Shown: positions 33,677 to 41,322 of the stretch, in pieces
Layout of the letters: every line of letters starts with the position of its first letter
Position numbering within the stretch: the stretch's first letter is position 1
Assembly (NCBI RefSeq): GCF_030719215.1
Contig: NZ_CP120983.1
Location: 5,208,001-5,272,000 of the forward strand
DNA length: 64,000 nucleotides
Origin: Streptomyces sp. Alt3
GTDB lineage: Bacteria > Actinomycetota > Actinomycetes > Streptomycetales > Streptomycetaceae
Direction: 5' to 3'
Made by a program: the position numbers and the translations under genes
The notes under the pieces: generated by a model
The model's input: only the letters and a program-made list of their open reading frames with translations
Databases searched by the model: none
Told to the model about the DNA's origin: nothing

Positions 33677-34345
33677 TCAGAGGCTCCGGGCGGTGACGTC
33701 GCCGTAGGACGTGGTCGCCTTGATGTACAGGCCGGGCGTGCCGTCGGTGTTCCTGAGCGCGTTGTCGATCCGCCCGTAGCCGGTGCCGGCGTCCAGGGCG
33801 GCGGACACTCCGCGGGCCGCGGTGACGGAGATGTCCCCGGCCTCGGTGCGCAGGGTGAGGGTGCCGCCGGCGGCCTCGGCGACACGGATGCCGCCCTTCT
33901 GGGTGCTGATCTCGCCCGGGCCGCCCAGGCGGCCGACCGCGATGTCGCCGGCCTGGAGGGCGAGGCGGGCGCTCGCGGTCTCGTCCAGCTCGACCGAGCC
34001 TGCCGCGCCCTCGAAGGTGACGTCGCCGAGTCGTCCGACGCCCCGGAACCCGGCGGCGGCCGTCCTCGCGTCGACGTGCGAGCCGGCGGGCAGCTGGACC
34101 GTCACCTCGACGGATCCGGAGTTTCCGAGGACCCGGCTCGTCGCTCCCTGTACCGCGATCCGCAGGACACCGTCCCGGTAGGAGACCTCGGTGCCCTCCG
34201 CCGCCTTCACGTCGCGGCTCTTCGAGGCATCCGCGGGCCGGACCTCGACAGAGGTGTCGGTCCGGTCGGAGGCGACGATCCTGATGAGTCCCGAGGGGAC
34301 GTCGAGGGTGGTGGAGACCAGGGCGGGGGTGTCGAAGTTCTGCAT
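33677..34345 (-). CDS. DUF4097-type beta-strand-repeat protein
   Basis: A 222-residue protein with no signal peptide or membrane helix, made of repeated beta-strand units rich in Gly, Val, Ala and Thr (for example LALQAGDIAVGRLGGPGEIS and LRTEAGDISVTAARG), ending YIKATTSYGDVTARSL. This is the DUF4097 (putative adhesin/beta-helix) pattern. ATG 34345 is preceded by AAGGAG. It is divergent from the two-HTH regulator at 34571 across a 225-base region full of GTTGCAAC-type sites, so that regulator very probably controls it. The function of cytoplasmic DUF4097 proteins is unknown. Confidence 0.82.
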   Translation of the reverse strand: MQNFDTPALVSTTLDVPSGLIRIVASDRTDTSVEVRPADASKSRDVKAAEGTEVSYRDGVLRIAVQGATSRVLGNSGSVEVTVQLPAGSHVDARTAAAGFRGVGRLGDVTFEGAAGSVELDETASARLALQAGDIAVGRLGGPGEISTQKGGIRVAEAAGGTLTLRTEAGDISVTAARGVSAALDAGTGYGRIDNALRNTDGTPGLYIKATTSYGDVTARSL

Positions 34346-34388
34346 GACGCGCTCCTTGGGATCGTGTTTCCGATGAGTGAAACGCTAC

Positions 34389-34512
34389 GTTGCGTTCATT
34401 GATGTGGCAACGGCTTTGTTGCGCCGCGGGCACGTAATAGCAGGTGGTCGCAGGAATATCGTTGCAACGGACCAGATCCGAACGCAACAGGATATGAATC
34501 ACTCGTTGCAAC
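34389..34512. promoter_or_regulatory. Cluster of GTTGC/GCAAC motifs in a divergent promoter
   Basis: Two palindromes GTTGCAAC occur at 34461-34468 (within CGTTGCAACG) and 34505-34512, each preceded by TC. Half-site-like GTTGC or GCAAC motifs occur at 34389-34393, 34407-34411, 34418-34422 and 34484-34488. Such density between two divergent genes points to a regulator operator array, most simply for the regulator at 34571. Confidence 0.7.
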
Positions 34513-34570
34513 AGAATGGGAGTGAACGCTAGGGTGGCGGTACCACGCACCGGACGAAGGAGAGACCGCG

Positions 34571-35326
34571 ATGCCGGGAGGCAGACTCACCCAGCAGGAA
34601 CGTCAGCAGATCGCGCTGGGACTGGGCGACGGCCTCGCCTACGCGGAGATCGCCAGGCGCCTGGAACGTCCGACCTCGACGATCACGCGCGAGGTGATGC
34701 GCAACGGCGGCCCCGCCGGCTACCGCGCCGACCTCGCCCACCGCGCCACCGAACAGCGCACCCACCGCCGCAGGCAGGCCGCGCCCCGGGGGGCCGAGGC
34801 GTTCCCGCAGCCCCACGGGCGTGACGCCGAGGCGGTGAAGGAGTACGAGGAGGTGTTCACCACCGTCATGATGGCGTCGGGCACACCCAGGATGATGGCC
34901 CGCGTGATGTCCTGCCTCTACATCACCGACTCGGGCAGCCTCACCGCTTCCGAGCTCGTCCAGCGACTCCAGGTGAGCCCGGCGTCCATCTCCAAGGCGA
35001 TCACCTTCCTGGAGAGTCAGGGCCTTGTCCGCAGGGAGCGCGACGAACGCCGCCGCGAGCGCTACGTCGTCGACGACGACGTCTGGTACCAGGCGACGAT
35101 CGCCAGCGCCCAGGCCCTCATGCAGGTCATAGAGACCGCACGGCAGGGCGTCGGGGTCCTCGGCCCCGGTACCCCGGCCGCCGTCCGCCTGGAGAACATC
35201 GCCCGCTTCCTCGACTTCATCAGCGAGAGCACGACCCGCGCAGCGGAACAGGCCCGCGAGATCCTCTACGTGAAACCGGAGGAGGCCGCGGCCGGCACCG
35301 ACGGGCCGGACCCGGACGACGGATAA
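34571..35326 (+). CDS. Transcriptional regulator with IS30-type HTH fused to a MarR/GbsR-like domain
   Basis: A 251-residue regulator with two DNA-binding modules. Residues about 5-50 (LTQQERQQIALGLGDGLAYAEIARRL then TSTITREVMRNGG) match the HTH_38 helix-turn-helix found at the N-terminus of IS30 transposases. Residues about 85-240 form a MarR/GbsR-type winged helix (GSLTASELVQRLQVSPASISKAITFLESQGLVRRERD). There is no transposase catalytic domain. ATG 34571 has GGAGAG upstream. It is divergent from the DUF4097 gene, with repeated GTTGCAAC sites between them. It probably represses both itself and the neighbour in response to an unknown signal. Confidence 0.85.
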   Translation: MPGGRLTQQERQQIALGLGDGLAYAEIARRLERPTSTITREVMRNGGPAGYRADLAHRATEQRTHRRRQAAPRGAEAFPQPHGRDAEAVKEYEEVFTTVMMASGTPRMMARVMSCLYITDSGSLTASELVQRLQVSPASISKAITFLESQGLVRRERDERRRERYVVDDDVWYQATIASAQALMQVIETARQGVGVLGPGTPAAVRLENIARFLDFISESTTRAAEQAREILYVKPEEAAAGTDGPDPDDG

Positions 35327-35433
35327 TCAGGGCCCTGAGCGGTCCGGGGCGGTGGTCGACCCCGTGCCGCCGGCAGGAGCCGCTCGGCGCGGATGACCTC
35401 CGGCACGGTCGTCGTGGGCCCGCGAACGCAAAA

Positions 35434-35473
35434 GATCAGCCCCTGACCCGTTGTCCCAGGTCAGGGGCTGATC
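35434..35473 (-). terminator. Rho-independent terminator of the tRNA-His transcript
   Basis: A perfect 15-bp inverted repeat (GATCAGCCCCTGACC with GGTCAGGGGCTGATC) and ten-base loop. On the minus strand it is followed by TTTT and lies seven bases after the tRNA 3' end. Confidence 0.92.
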
Positions 35474-35479
35474 ATTCAG

Positions 35480-35552
35480 GGTGAGTAACGGGACTTGAAC
35501 CCGCGACATCCTGGACCACAACCAGGTGCTCTGCCAGCTGAGCTATACCCAC
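35480..35552 (-). tRNA. tRNA-His (anticodon GTG)
   Basis: A cloverleaf folds on the minus strand. The acceptor stem is GTGGGTA with TACTCAC, the D-arm contains TAGCTCAGCTGG, the anticodon stem is CCTGG/CCAGG with loop TTGTGGT (anticodon GTG), and the T-arm contains GGTTCAAGTCC. A G precedes the first base (35553) and the discriminator is C, the G-1:C73 identity pair of tRNA-His. CCA is not encoded. It lies between the two-HTH regulator and orn and is followed by its own terminator. Confidence 0.97.
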
Positions 35553-35675
35553 CATGTCGTCCGGTCGTTTCACTGACCGGCCGAGAAAAAGTGTACAGGG
35601 TCCGAGCGGGTGCTCGCGCCCGAGTTCCTCAGGGCCGCGTCACGGGCCCCGGAGGGCCCGTGACCAGCGGGTCTT

Positions 35676-36284
35676 CTACTGCTGTCCGGTGGACGGCGAG
35701 TGGCGCGCCGCGATCTCCTTGGCGCGGGCGGAGTCCGGGCCGGGCTGCGGCACGAAGACCGCGTCCCGGTAGTACCGCAGCTCCGTGATGGAGTCGCGGA
35801 TGTCGGCCAGCGCCCTGTGGTTGCCGTTCTTCTCCGGACTGTTGAAGTACGCCCTCGGGTACCAGCGGCGTGCCAGCTCCTTGACCGAGGACACATCGAC
35901 GATCCGGTAGTGGAGGTAGCCCTCCAGTGACGGCATGTCCCGAGCCAGGAAGCCCCGGTCGGTGCCGACCGAGTTTCCGCACAACGGGGCCTTGCCGGGC
36001 TCCTTCACGTGCTCGCGGATGTAGGCCAGGACCCGCTCCTCGGCGTCGGCCAGGGTCGTGCCCCCGGCCAGCTCGTCGAGGAGGCCCGAGGCGGTGTGCA
36101 TCTGCCGCACCACCTCGGGCATGGTCTCCAGGGCCGCGTCCGGCGGGCGGATCACGATGTCCACCCCTTCACCGAGCACGTTCAGTTCCGAGTCGGTGAC
36201 CAGCGCGGCCACCTCGATGAGTGCGTCGTCCGTCAGCGAGAGCCCGGTCATCTCGCAGTCGATCCACACCATGCGATCGTTCAT
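35676..36284 (-). CDS. orn: Oligoribonuclease
   Basis: A 202-residue DEDDh 3'-5' exoribonuclease that degrades 2-5-nucleotide RNAs and linear pGpG in the cytoplasm. The DEDDh residues lie in VWIDCEMTGL (Asp, Glu), NSVGTDRGFL (Asp) and NHRALADIRDS (catalytic His and Asp). The family is about 180-200 residues long; the C-terminal tail PSTGQQ is an extra. ATG 36284 was preferred to a start 30 codons upstream because it begins right before the first motif. It lies ten bases after the adpA stop on the same strand. An adpA-ornA operon is known in Streptomyces, where ornA is needed for normal growth and aerial mycelium. Confidence 0.96.
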   Translation of the reverse strand: MNDRMVWIDCEMTGLSLTDDALIEVAALVTDSELNVLGEGVDIVIRPPDAALETMPEVVRQMHTASGLLDELAGGTTLADAEERVLAYIREHVKEPGKAPLCGNSVGTDRGFLARDMPSLEGYLHYRIVDVSSVKELARRWYPRAYFNSPEKNGNHRALADIRDSITELRYYRDAVFVPQPGPDSARAKEIAARHSPSTGQQ

Positions 36285-36294
36285 GGGCCCCACC

Positions 36295-37524
36295 CTACGG
36301 GGCGCTGCGCTGCCCCGGCAGGGCCGGGCGGCCCGGAACGTACGCCTCGGGAACCGCCCCCAGACGTTCCACACCGCCCCCCGGACCCGTGGCCGCGACG
36401 ACCGGGGCCGGGCCGGAGGAGGCCGCCGCGGCCCGCCGACCCGATGCCGTGCCCTGGAGGGGCACGGACGTGTCGATGGCCGTGGTGACGCTCTCCAGCA
36501 CCCCGCCCTGCGGACGGCGTGCCCGGTACGCGGCGCGGTACGCGGCGGGGGAGGAGCCCAGCTGGCGGCGGAAGTGCCCGCGCAGCGCGACCGGTGAGCG
36601 GAAGCCGCAGCGGCCCGCCACCTCGTCGACCGAGTAGTCGGAGGTCTCCAGCAGCCGCTGCGCCTGCAGCACGCGCTGCGTGATGAGCCACTGGAGCGGT
36701 GCGCTGCCCGTGAGCGAGCGGAACCTGCGGTCGAAGGTCCGCCGGCTCATGTAGGCGCGCGCGGCCAGCGTCTCCACGTCGAACTGCTCGTGGAGATGCT
36801 CCAGCGCCCAGGCCACGACCTCGGCGAGCGGGTCGGAGCCGATCTCTTCAGGTAAAGACCTGTCGAGGTAGCGCTCCTGACCGCCACTGCGCCGCGGCGG
36901 TACGACGAGCCTGCGGGCCAGGGCCCCGGCCGCCTCGGTGCCGTGGTCGGTACGGACTATGTGGAGGCAGAGGTCGATTCCGGCCGCCGTCCCGGCCGAG
37001 GTGAGCACGTCGCCGTCGTCGACGAAGAGCTCACGCGGATCGACGTGCACCGACGGATAGCGCTTGGCCAGCGTCGGTGCGTACATCCAGTGTGTGGTGG
37101 CCGGGCGGCCGTCCAGCAGGCCGGCCGCGGCGAGGACGAAGGCCCCCGTGCACAGACCGACGATGCGGGCACCCTCCTCATGGGCGCGGCGCAGCGCGTC
37201 CAGTGCCTCTGCGGGCGGCGGGGAGGTGATGGACCGCCAGGCGGGCACCACGACGGTGCCTGCCCTGCTGATCGCCTCCAGGCCGTACGGCGCGCTGAGT
37301 TCGAGCCCGCCTGTGGTGCGCAGCGGTCCTTCCTCGCCTCCGCAGACCAGCAGGCGGTAGCGGGGAACGCCCGCGTCCTGCCGGTCGATTCCGAAAACTG
37401 AGAGCGGAATGGAGCTCTCGAAGATAGGGCCGCCACTGAACAGCAGTACGGCTACGACTTCCCGGCGTCGCCGCCCGGTCAGTTTCCGTGCGGCCTCCGT
37501 TGCGGTGGCGGAGTCCTGGCTCAT
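36295..37524 (-). CDS. adpA: AdpA, AraC/XylS-family master regulator with a TTA codon
   Basis: A 409-residue regulator that controls morphological differentiation and secondary metabolism. The N-terminal ThiJ/PfpI/DJ-1-like dimerisation domain (about 25-190) includes VAVLLFSGGPIFESSIPLSV and IVGLCTGAFVLAAAG. The C-terminal AraC domain (about 230-330) has YMSRRTFDRRFRSLTGSAPL and VAGRCGFRSPVALRGHFRRQ. The sequence is essentially that of S. griseus and S. coelicolor AdpA. The Leu in DRSLPEEIG is encoded by TTA (complement of 36853-36855) in the linker between domains, the known bldA control point of adpA. ATG 37524 is the conserved start (MSQDSA). The C-terminal 70 residues are low-complexity. 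An 821-base intergenic region precedes it. Confidence 0.98.
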   Translation of the reverse strand: MSQDSATATEAARKLTGRRRREVVAVLLFSGGPIFESSIPLSVFGIDRQDAGVPRYRLLVCGGEEGPLRTTGGLELSAPYGLEAISRAGTVVVPAWRSITSPPPAEALDALRRAHEEGARIVGLCTGAFVLAAAGLLDGRPATTHWMYAPTLAKRYPSVHVDPRELFVDDGDVLTSAGTAAGIDLCLHIVRTDHGTEAAGALARRLVVPPRRSGGQERYLDRSLPEEIGSDPLAEVVAWALEHLHEQFDVETLAARAYMSRRTFDRRFRSLTGSAPLQWLITQRVLQAQRLLETSDYSVDEVAGRCGFRSPVALRGHFRRQLGSSPAAYRAAYRARRPQGGVLESVTTAIDTSVPLQGTASGRRAAAASSGPAPVVAATGPGGGVERLGAVPEAYVPGRPALPGQRSAP

Positions 37525-38345
37525 GACGCTAAGCCCCCCTCGGTGTTCGCGTCTTCCTGGTCCCTACGGGCCTGTCGCTCCTGCACGTTTCCCCTCGGTC
37601 TCGCACGGGTCCCCAGTCCTCGACTCATGATCGAATCTACTGCGTTCCGTGGTGCCGACGTGACACGTTCCCCCACCGGCACTATGTCGACAAGGCAACT
37701 TGGCGCGAAGCGTTCGATCACGAAGCGTTTCACTCGCGAGCCCCACAGGGAAGTGCGCATCGCGATCATGGCCCGTCCCCATAGGGTCAAAGCGTACCGC
37801 GCGGTCTATTCCTTCCTGGTGGCAAGCGGGTTGAGCCCTGGTGACACCAAGGGAACGGGGTGTGGGTGAAGTTGGCTGAAAACCGATGGTTGCGTGCGTG
37901 TATTCCAGTCATGTGACCGGCGTACGCCCCCTGTCCTCGGGAGCCTCCATGCGCCTCAGGGGCCTCTTGAGGCCGTCCGGCCCCCCGAGGTCGACGTTGT
38001 GCAATTGCATGATGGCGGGGCGTGACGTTCCGGGCCGAGCGGTCGGGTAGTGCATTCGGCCGTCCGGCCGGAGCCGGCGCGAGGGTCGTCCGGACGGAGT
38101 GGCGGGAACCCGTCCGAGCGTCCACGAGCTGGATGTACGACGCAACCGGCATTGCCATACCGGGGCGTTCTCCGGCATGCTCCCTCCACCGCCGCATGCG
38201 CTGTGCGAGGGCTGGGCAGTGGAGGAGTGGCGCCGTACCCTTGGGGGTAGGGGGTTGGGAAGATGTTTCCCGGACACAGCTCCATCGCTCGCAGGTACAC
38301 CTCCAAACCGCTCTCCTCACGAGGACTCTCTTCGCCGAGACACCG
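37525..38345. other. Long intergenic region upstream of adpA and the stress-protein gene
   Basis: These 821 bases lie between the divergent starts of adpA and the universal stress protein. No gene is supported. A near-match to the AdpA box TGGCSNGWWY occurs at 37701-37710 (TGGCGCGAAG, last base off). CGAAGCGTT is repeated at 37706-37714 and 37721-37729. A 10-bp palindrome TGCAATTGCA lies near 38000. These are candidate control elements only. Confidence 0.4.
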
Positions 38346-38867
38346 ATGGCCGGTCACGAAATCCCTGAACCCGCAGACCGCAAGCAGGTAGCCGACCCCG
38401 GGTCGGAGCCTCAGACGGTCGGAGAGTCGCGCCCTTCCTGCGATCCCGCCTTCCGGCATGGTGTCGTGGTCGGCTTCGACGGCTCCATGTCCAGCGAGCG
38501 CGCCCTCGCGTACGCCATCGGTATGGCGCACCGGCACAGCTCCGGACTGATCATCGTCCATGTGGCCAACCGGCTCCCGACCACCGTCTGGGCCGGCTGC
38601 GAGCCGCCCGTGTTCGTCGACGTCCCCGACCACCGCACCGAGGTCCTCGGGCTGGAGCTGGCGTGCGCGGACTATCTCACCGAGGTCCCCTGGGTGCTCG
38701 TGGAGCGCGGCGGGGACATCTGCCACGAGCTGGAGGAGGTCGGCCGGGAGTACTCGGCCGACGCCATCGTCGTCGGCTCCACGCACGGCATCGTGGGCCG
38801 GATCTTCGGATCCGTGGCCGGCCGTCTGGCGCGTCGGGCGCAGCGCCCGGTCATCGTCATCCCCTGA
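38346..38867 (+). CDS. Universal stress protein (UspA family)
   Basis: A 173-residue single-domain Usp. VVVGFDGSMSSERALAYAI opens the fold, and the C-terminal ATP-binding loop reads GSTHGIVGRIFGSVAGRLAR, the G-x2-G-x9-G-S pattern of nucleotide-binding members. The last residues, RRAQRPVIVIP, are the usual final strand. An N-terminal tail of about 40 residues (AGHEIPEPADRK) precedes the fold. ATG 38346 lacks a strong ribosome binding site; the frame remains open 324 bases upstream, but that part has no protein-like character. It is followed by a perfect bidirectional terminator shared with glmS. Confidence 0.88.
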   Translation: MAGHEIPEPADRKQVADPGSEPQTVGESRPSCDPAFRHGVVVGFDGSMSSERALAYAIGMAHRHSSGLIIVHVANRLPTTVWAGCEPPVFVDVPDHRTEVLGLELACADYLTEVPWVLVERGGDICHELEEVGREYSADAIVVGSTHGIVGRIFGSVAGRLARRAQRPVIVIP

Positions 38868-38869
38868 GC

Positions 38870-38908
38870 CGTGAAAGGCCCCTGACGGGGCGTCAGGGGC
38901 CTTTCACG
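38870..38908. terminator. Bidirectional terminator between the stress-protein gene and glmS
   Basis: A perfect 17-bp stem (CGTGAAAGGCCCCTGAC with GTCAGGGGCCTTTCACG) and five-base loop lie between the convergent stops. TTTCAC at each end supplies a short T run in both directions. Confidence 0.93.
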
Positions 38909-38952
38909 GTGCCGTCGTGCGGGCGGGCGGACGGGTGGTGTCCGCCACTCGG

Positions 38953-40782
38953 CTACTCGACGGTGACGGACTTCGCGAGGTTGCGAGGCTTGTCGATGTC
39001 ACGGCCCATGGCGAGTGCCGTGTGGTAGGCGAGCAGCTGCAGCGGGATGCCCATCAGGATCGGGTCCAGCTCGTTCTCGTTCTTGGGGACGACGATCGTG
39101 TGGTCGGCCTTCTCCTGCTCGCGGTGGGCGACGGCGAGGATACGGCCGCTGCGGGCCTTGATCTCCTCCAGCGCCGCGCGGTTCTTCTCCAGCAGGTCGT
39201 CGTCCGGGACGATCGCGACGGTGGGCAGCGCGGGCTCGATGAGCGCGAGCGGGCCGTGCTTGAGCTCGGAGGCCGGGTAGGCCTCGGCGTGGATGTAGGA
39301 GATCTCCTTGAGCTTCAGGGAGGCCTCCAGTGCGACGGGGTAGCCCCGGACGCGCCCGATGAACATCATCGACTGGGCGCCCGCGTACTCCTCGGCGAGC
39401 TTCTTGATCTCGTCCTCCGACTCGAGGATGCGGCCGATCTGCTCGGGCAGCTTGCGCAGGCCCTCGATGATCCGCTTGCCGTCGGACACCGACAGGTCGC
39501 GGATGCGGCCCAGGTGCAGTGCGAGCAGCGCGAAGGCGACGACGGTGTTCGTGAAGCACTTCGTGGAGACGACGCAGACCTCGGGGCCGGCGTGGACGTA
39601 CATTCCGCCGTCCGCCTCGCGGGCGATCGCCGAGCCGACGACGTTCACCACGCCCAGGACGCGGGCGCCCTTGCGCTTGAGCTCCTGGACGGCCGCCAGC
39701 ACGTCGTAGGTCTCGCCGGACTGGGAGACGGCGACGTACAGGGTGTCGGGGTCCACGACCGGGTTGCGGTAGCGGAACTCGGACGCGGGCTCCGCGTCCG
39801 CGGGGATGCGGGCGAGCTCCTCGATGAGCCCGGCGCCGATCATGCCCGCGTGGTAGGACGTGCCACAGCCCAGGATCTTGATCCGGCGGACCCCGCGGGC
39901 CTCTCGCGCGTCCAGGTTCAGGCCGCCCAGGTGCACGGTCGAGAAGCGGTCGTCGATGCGGCCGCGCAGCACGCGGTCCACGGCGTCGGCCTGCTCCGAG
40001 ATCTCCTTGTGCATGTACGTGTCGTGGCCGCCCATGTCGTACGACTCGGCCTCCCACTCCACGGTCGTGGGCGTGGCCGTGGTGGTCGAGCCCTCGGTGG
40101 TGTACGTGCGGAAGTCGTCGGCCTTGAGGGTGGCCATCTCGCCGTCGTCCAGGGTGACGATCTGGCGGGTGTGCGCGACCAGGGCGGCCACGTCGGAGGC
40201 GACGAACATCTCCTTCTCGCCGATGCCCAGCACGACGGGGGAGCCGTTGCGGGCGACGACGATGCGGTCGTTGAAGTCGGCGTGCAGCACGGCGACGCCG
40301 TACGTGCCCTCGACCGACTTCAATGCGTCGCGGACCTTCTCCTCCAGCGTGAGTGCCTGCGAGCGGGAGACCAGGTGGACCAGTACCTCGGTGTCCGTCT
40401 CGGAGAGGAACTCGACGCCGTCGGCGACCAGCTTTGCCCGGATCTCGGAGGCGTTGTCGATGATGCCGTTGTGGACGACGGCGACCTTGCCCTCCGCGTC
40501 CAGGTGCGGGTGGGCGTTCTCGTCGCTCGGGGCGCCGTGGGTGGCCCAGCGGGTGTGGGCGATGCCCGTGGTGCCGGCGAACCGCTTGGGCACGCGGGCC
40601 TCCAGCTCGCGGACCCGGCCCTTGGCCTTGACCATCTTCAGGGTGCCGGGCCTGCCCGCCGCGGCCTTGCCCGTGATGACGAGGCCCGCGGAGTCGTAGC
40701 CCCGGTACTCCAGCCGCTGCAGGCCCTCCAGCAGCAGCGGAGCCACGTCACGCTTCCCGATGTATCCGACGATCCCGCACAT
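38953..40782 (-). CDS. glmS: Glutamine--fructose-6-phosphate aminotransferase (isomerizing)
   Basis: A 609-residue enzyme making glucosamine 6-phosphate from fructose 6-phosphate and glutamine, the entry to UDP-GlcNAc. The N-terminal glutaminase domain starts MCGIVGYIG with nucleophile Cys2 exposed after Met removal. Two SIS domains follow (CGTSYHAGM, SQSGETYDVLAAV), with the C-terminal tail KSVTVE typical of GlmS. The length is exactly that of the family. ATG 40782 has GGAGGGG upstream. It lies near desferrioxamine and adpA genes, as in other Streptomyces as I recall. Amino-sugar supply links it loosely to the window's other aminosugar genes, but it is a housekeeping gene. Confidence 0.97.
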   Translation of the reverse strand: MCGIVGYIGKRDVAPLLLEGLQRLEYRGYDSAGLVITGKAAAGRPGTLKMVKAKGRVRELEARVPKRFAGTTGIAHTRWATHGAPSDENAHPHLDAEGKVAVVHNGIIDNASEIRAKLVADGVEFLSETDTEVLVHLVSRSQALTLEEKVRDALKSVEGTYGVAVLHADFNDRIVVARNGSPVVLGIGEKEMFVASDVAALVAHTRQIVTLDDGEMATLKADDFRTYTTEGSTTTATPTTVEWEAESYDMGGHDTYMHKEISEQADAVDRVLRGRIDDRFSTVHLGGLNLDAREARGVRRIKILGCGTSYHAGMIGAGLIEELARIPADAEPASEFRYRNPVVDPDTLYVAVSQSGETYDVLAAVQELKRKGARVLGVVNVVGSAIAREADGGMYVHAGPEVCVVSTKCFTNTVVAFALLALHLGRIRDLSVSDGKRIIEGLRKLPEQIGRILESEDEIKKLAEEYAGAQSMMFIGRVRGYPVALEASLKLKEISYIHAEAYPASELKHGPLALIEPALPTVAIVPDDDLLEKNRAALEEIKARSGRILAVAHREQEKADHTIVVPKNENELDPILMGIPLQLLAYHTALAMGRDIDKPRNLAKSVTVE

Positions 40783-40841
40783 GGATTCTCTGCCCCTCCA
40801 TCGACGTACAAAAGTTCGGTGCCCGGCCCGCCGCCGATCGC

Positions 40842-41117
40842 TCAGCCGTAGACGATGCGGCGCAGCTGGCGGAGCGAGAGCTCCTGCGGCGCCACCGCGC
40901 GGTGCGGCAGCTCGGCCGCGATCCGCTCGAAGATCTCCGTGTTCACCAGACCGCCGGCCTGCAGTTCGCGGTGGCGGCGGCGCACGAAGCCCTCGGTCGT
41001 CTCGTCGAAGTACGCCAGCACGTCGAGGACCACCCTGGCCGCCTCGCCGCGCCGGAGCGCGGTGGAACGTACGAGGTGGTCGATGAGGTCGTCATGCGCG
41101 GGACGGTGTTCGAGCAC
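40842..41117 (-). CDS. Conserved small hypothetical protein
   Basis: A 91-residue, Arg-rich, probably helical cytoplasmic protein (LIDHLVRSTALRRGEAARVVLDVLAYFDETTEGFVRRRHREL) ending LRQLRRIVYG. GTG 41117 is the first plausible start. It lies 59 bases upstream of glmS on the same strand and may be co-transcribed with it. I do not recognise a domain. A longer frame in another register across the same place reads as low-complexity and was not accepted. Confidence 0.65.
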   Translation of the reverse strand: MLEHRPAHDDLIDHLVRSTALRRGEAARVVLDVLAYFDETTEGFVRRRHRELQAGGLVNTEIFERIAAELPHRAVAPQELSLRQLRRIVYG

Positions 41118-41194
41118 TCGTCGATATTGCGTGGAGCGGTCTCGTTACGCAAGAAATCTGCCCGAAATCGGGCAGGGATCTCATCCAGGAGGGG

Positions 41195-41217
41195 CTTATG
41201 TCTGGAATGAGCATAAG
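41195..41217. other. Inverted repeat between the small hypothetical gene and desD
   Basis: CTTATG and CATAAG, separated by 11 bases, form a 6-bp inverted repeat 78 bases upstream of the small hypothetical gene. It could be an operator or promoter element for that gene; no regulator is assigned. Confidence 0.3.
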
Positions 41218-41227
41218 ATTCTCATCC

Positions 41228-41302
41228 AGCCCCGCCCGGATAAGCCCCGCCCGGGAAAGCCGCGCCCGGGAAAGCCGCGCCCGGAGAAGCCCCGCCCGGA
41301 GT
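41228..41302. repeat. Five tandem 15-bp GC-rich repeats downstream of desD
   Basis: Units of the form AGCC(C/G)CGCCCGG followed by three variable bases start at 41228, 41243, 41258, 41273 and 41288 with no spacers. They lie between the desD stop and the next gene. The last unit forms part of the terminator-like hairpin. Confidence 0.85.
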
Positions 41303-41310
41303 GGGCGGGG
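41290..41310 (-). terminator. Hairpin after desD
   Basis: A perfect 8-bp stem CCCCGCCC/GGGCGGGG with a five-base loop, 12 bases past the desD stop. There is no T run. It probably ends the desferrioxamine operon transcript. Confidence 0.6.
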
Positions 41311-41322
41311 CCGGACCCCCGC

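Noticed and set aside
34571..34800. Remnant of an IS30 transposase
   Set aside because: Only the HTH_38 head is similar. The frame continues cleanly into a MarR/GbsR-like domain, and no DDE domain or terminal inverted repeats are seen.
37543..37869. 108-residue open frame upstream of adpA
   Set aside because: No ribosome binding site, no domain, and it lies in the long regulatory region known to precede adpA.
38917..40851. 644-residue antisense frame over glmS
   Set aside because: glmS is unmistakable on the minus strand; the antisense translation is a shadow of conserved codons.
41228..41302. Possible CRISPR or coding repeat
   Set aside because: 15-bp GC-rich units without spacers, located between a stop codon and the next start; no start codon or ribosome binding site opens a gene there.
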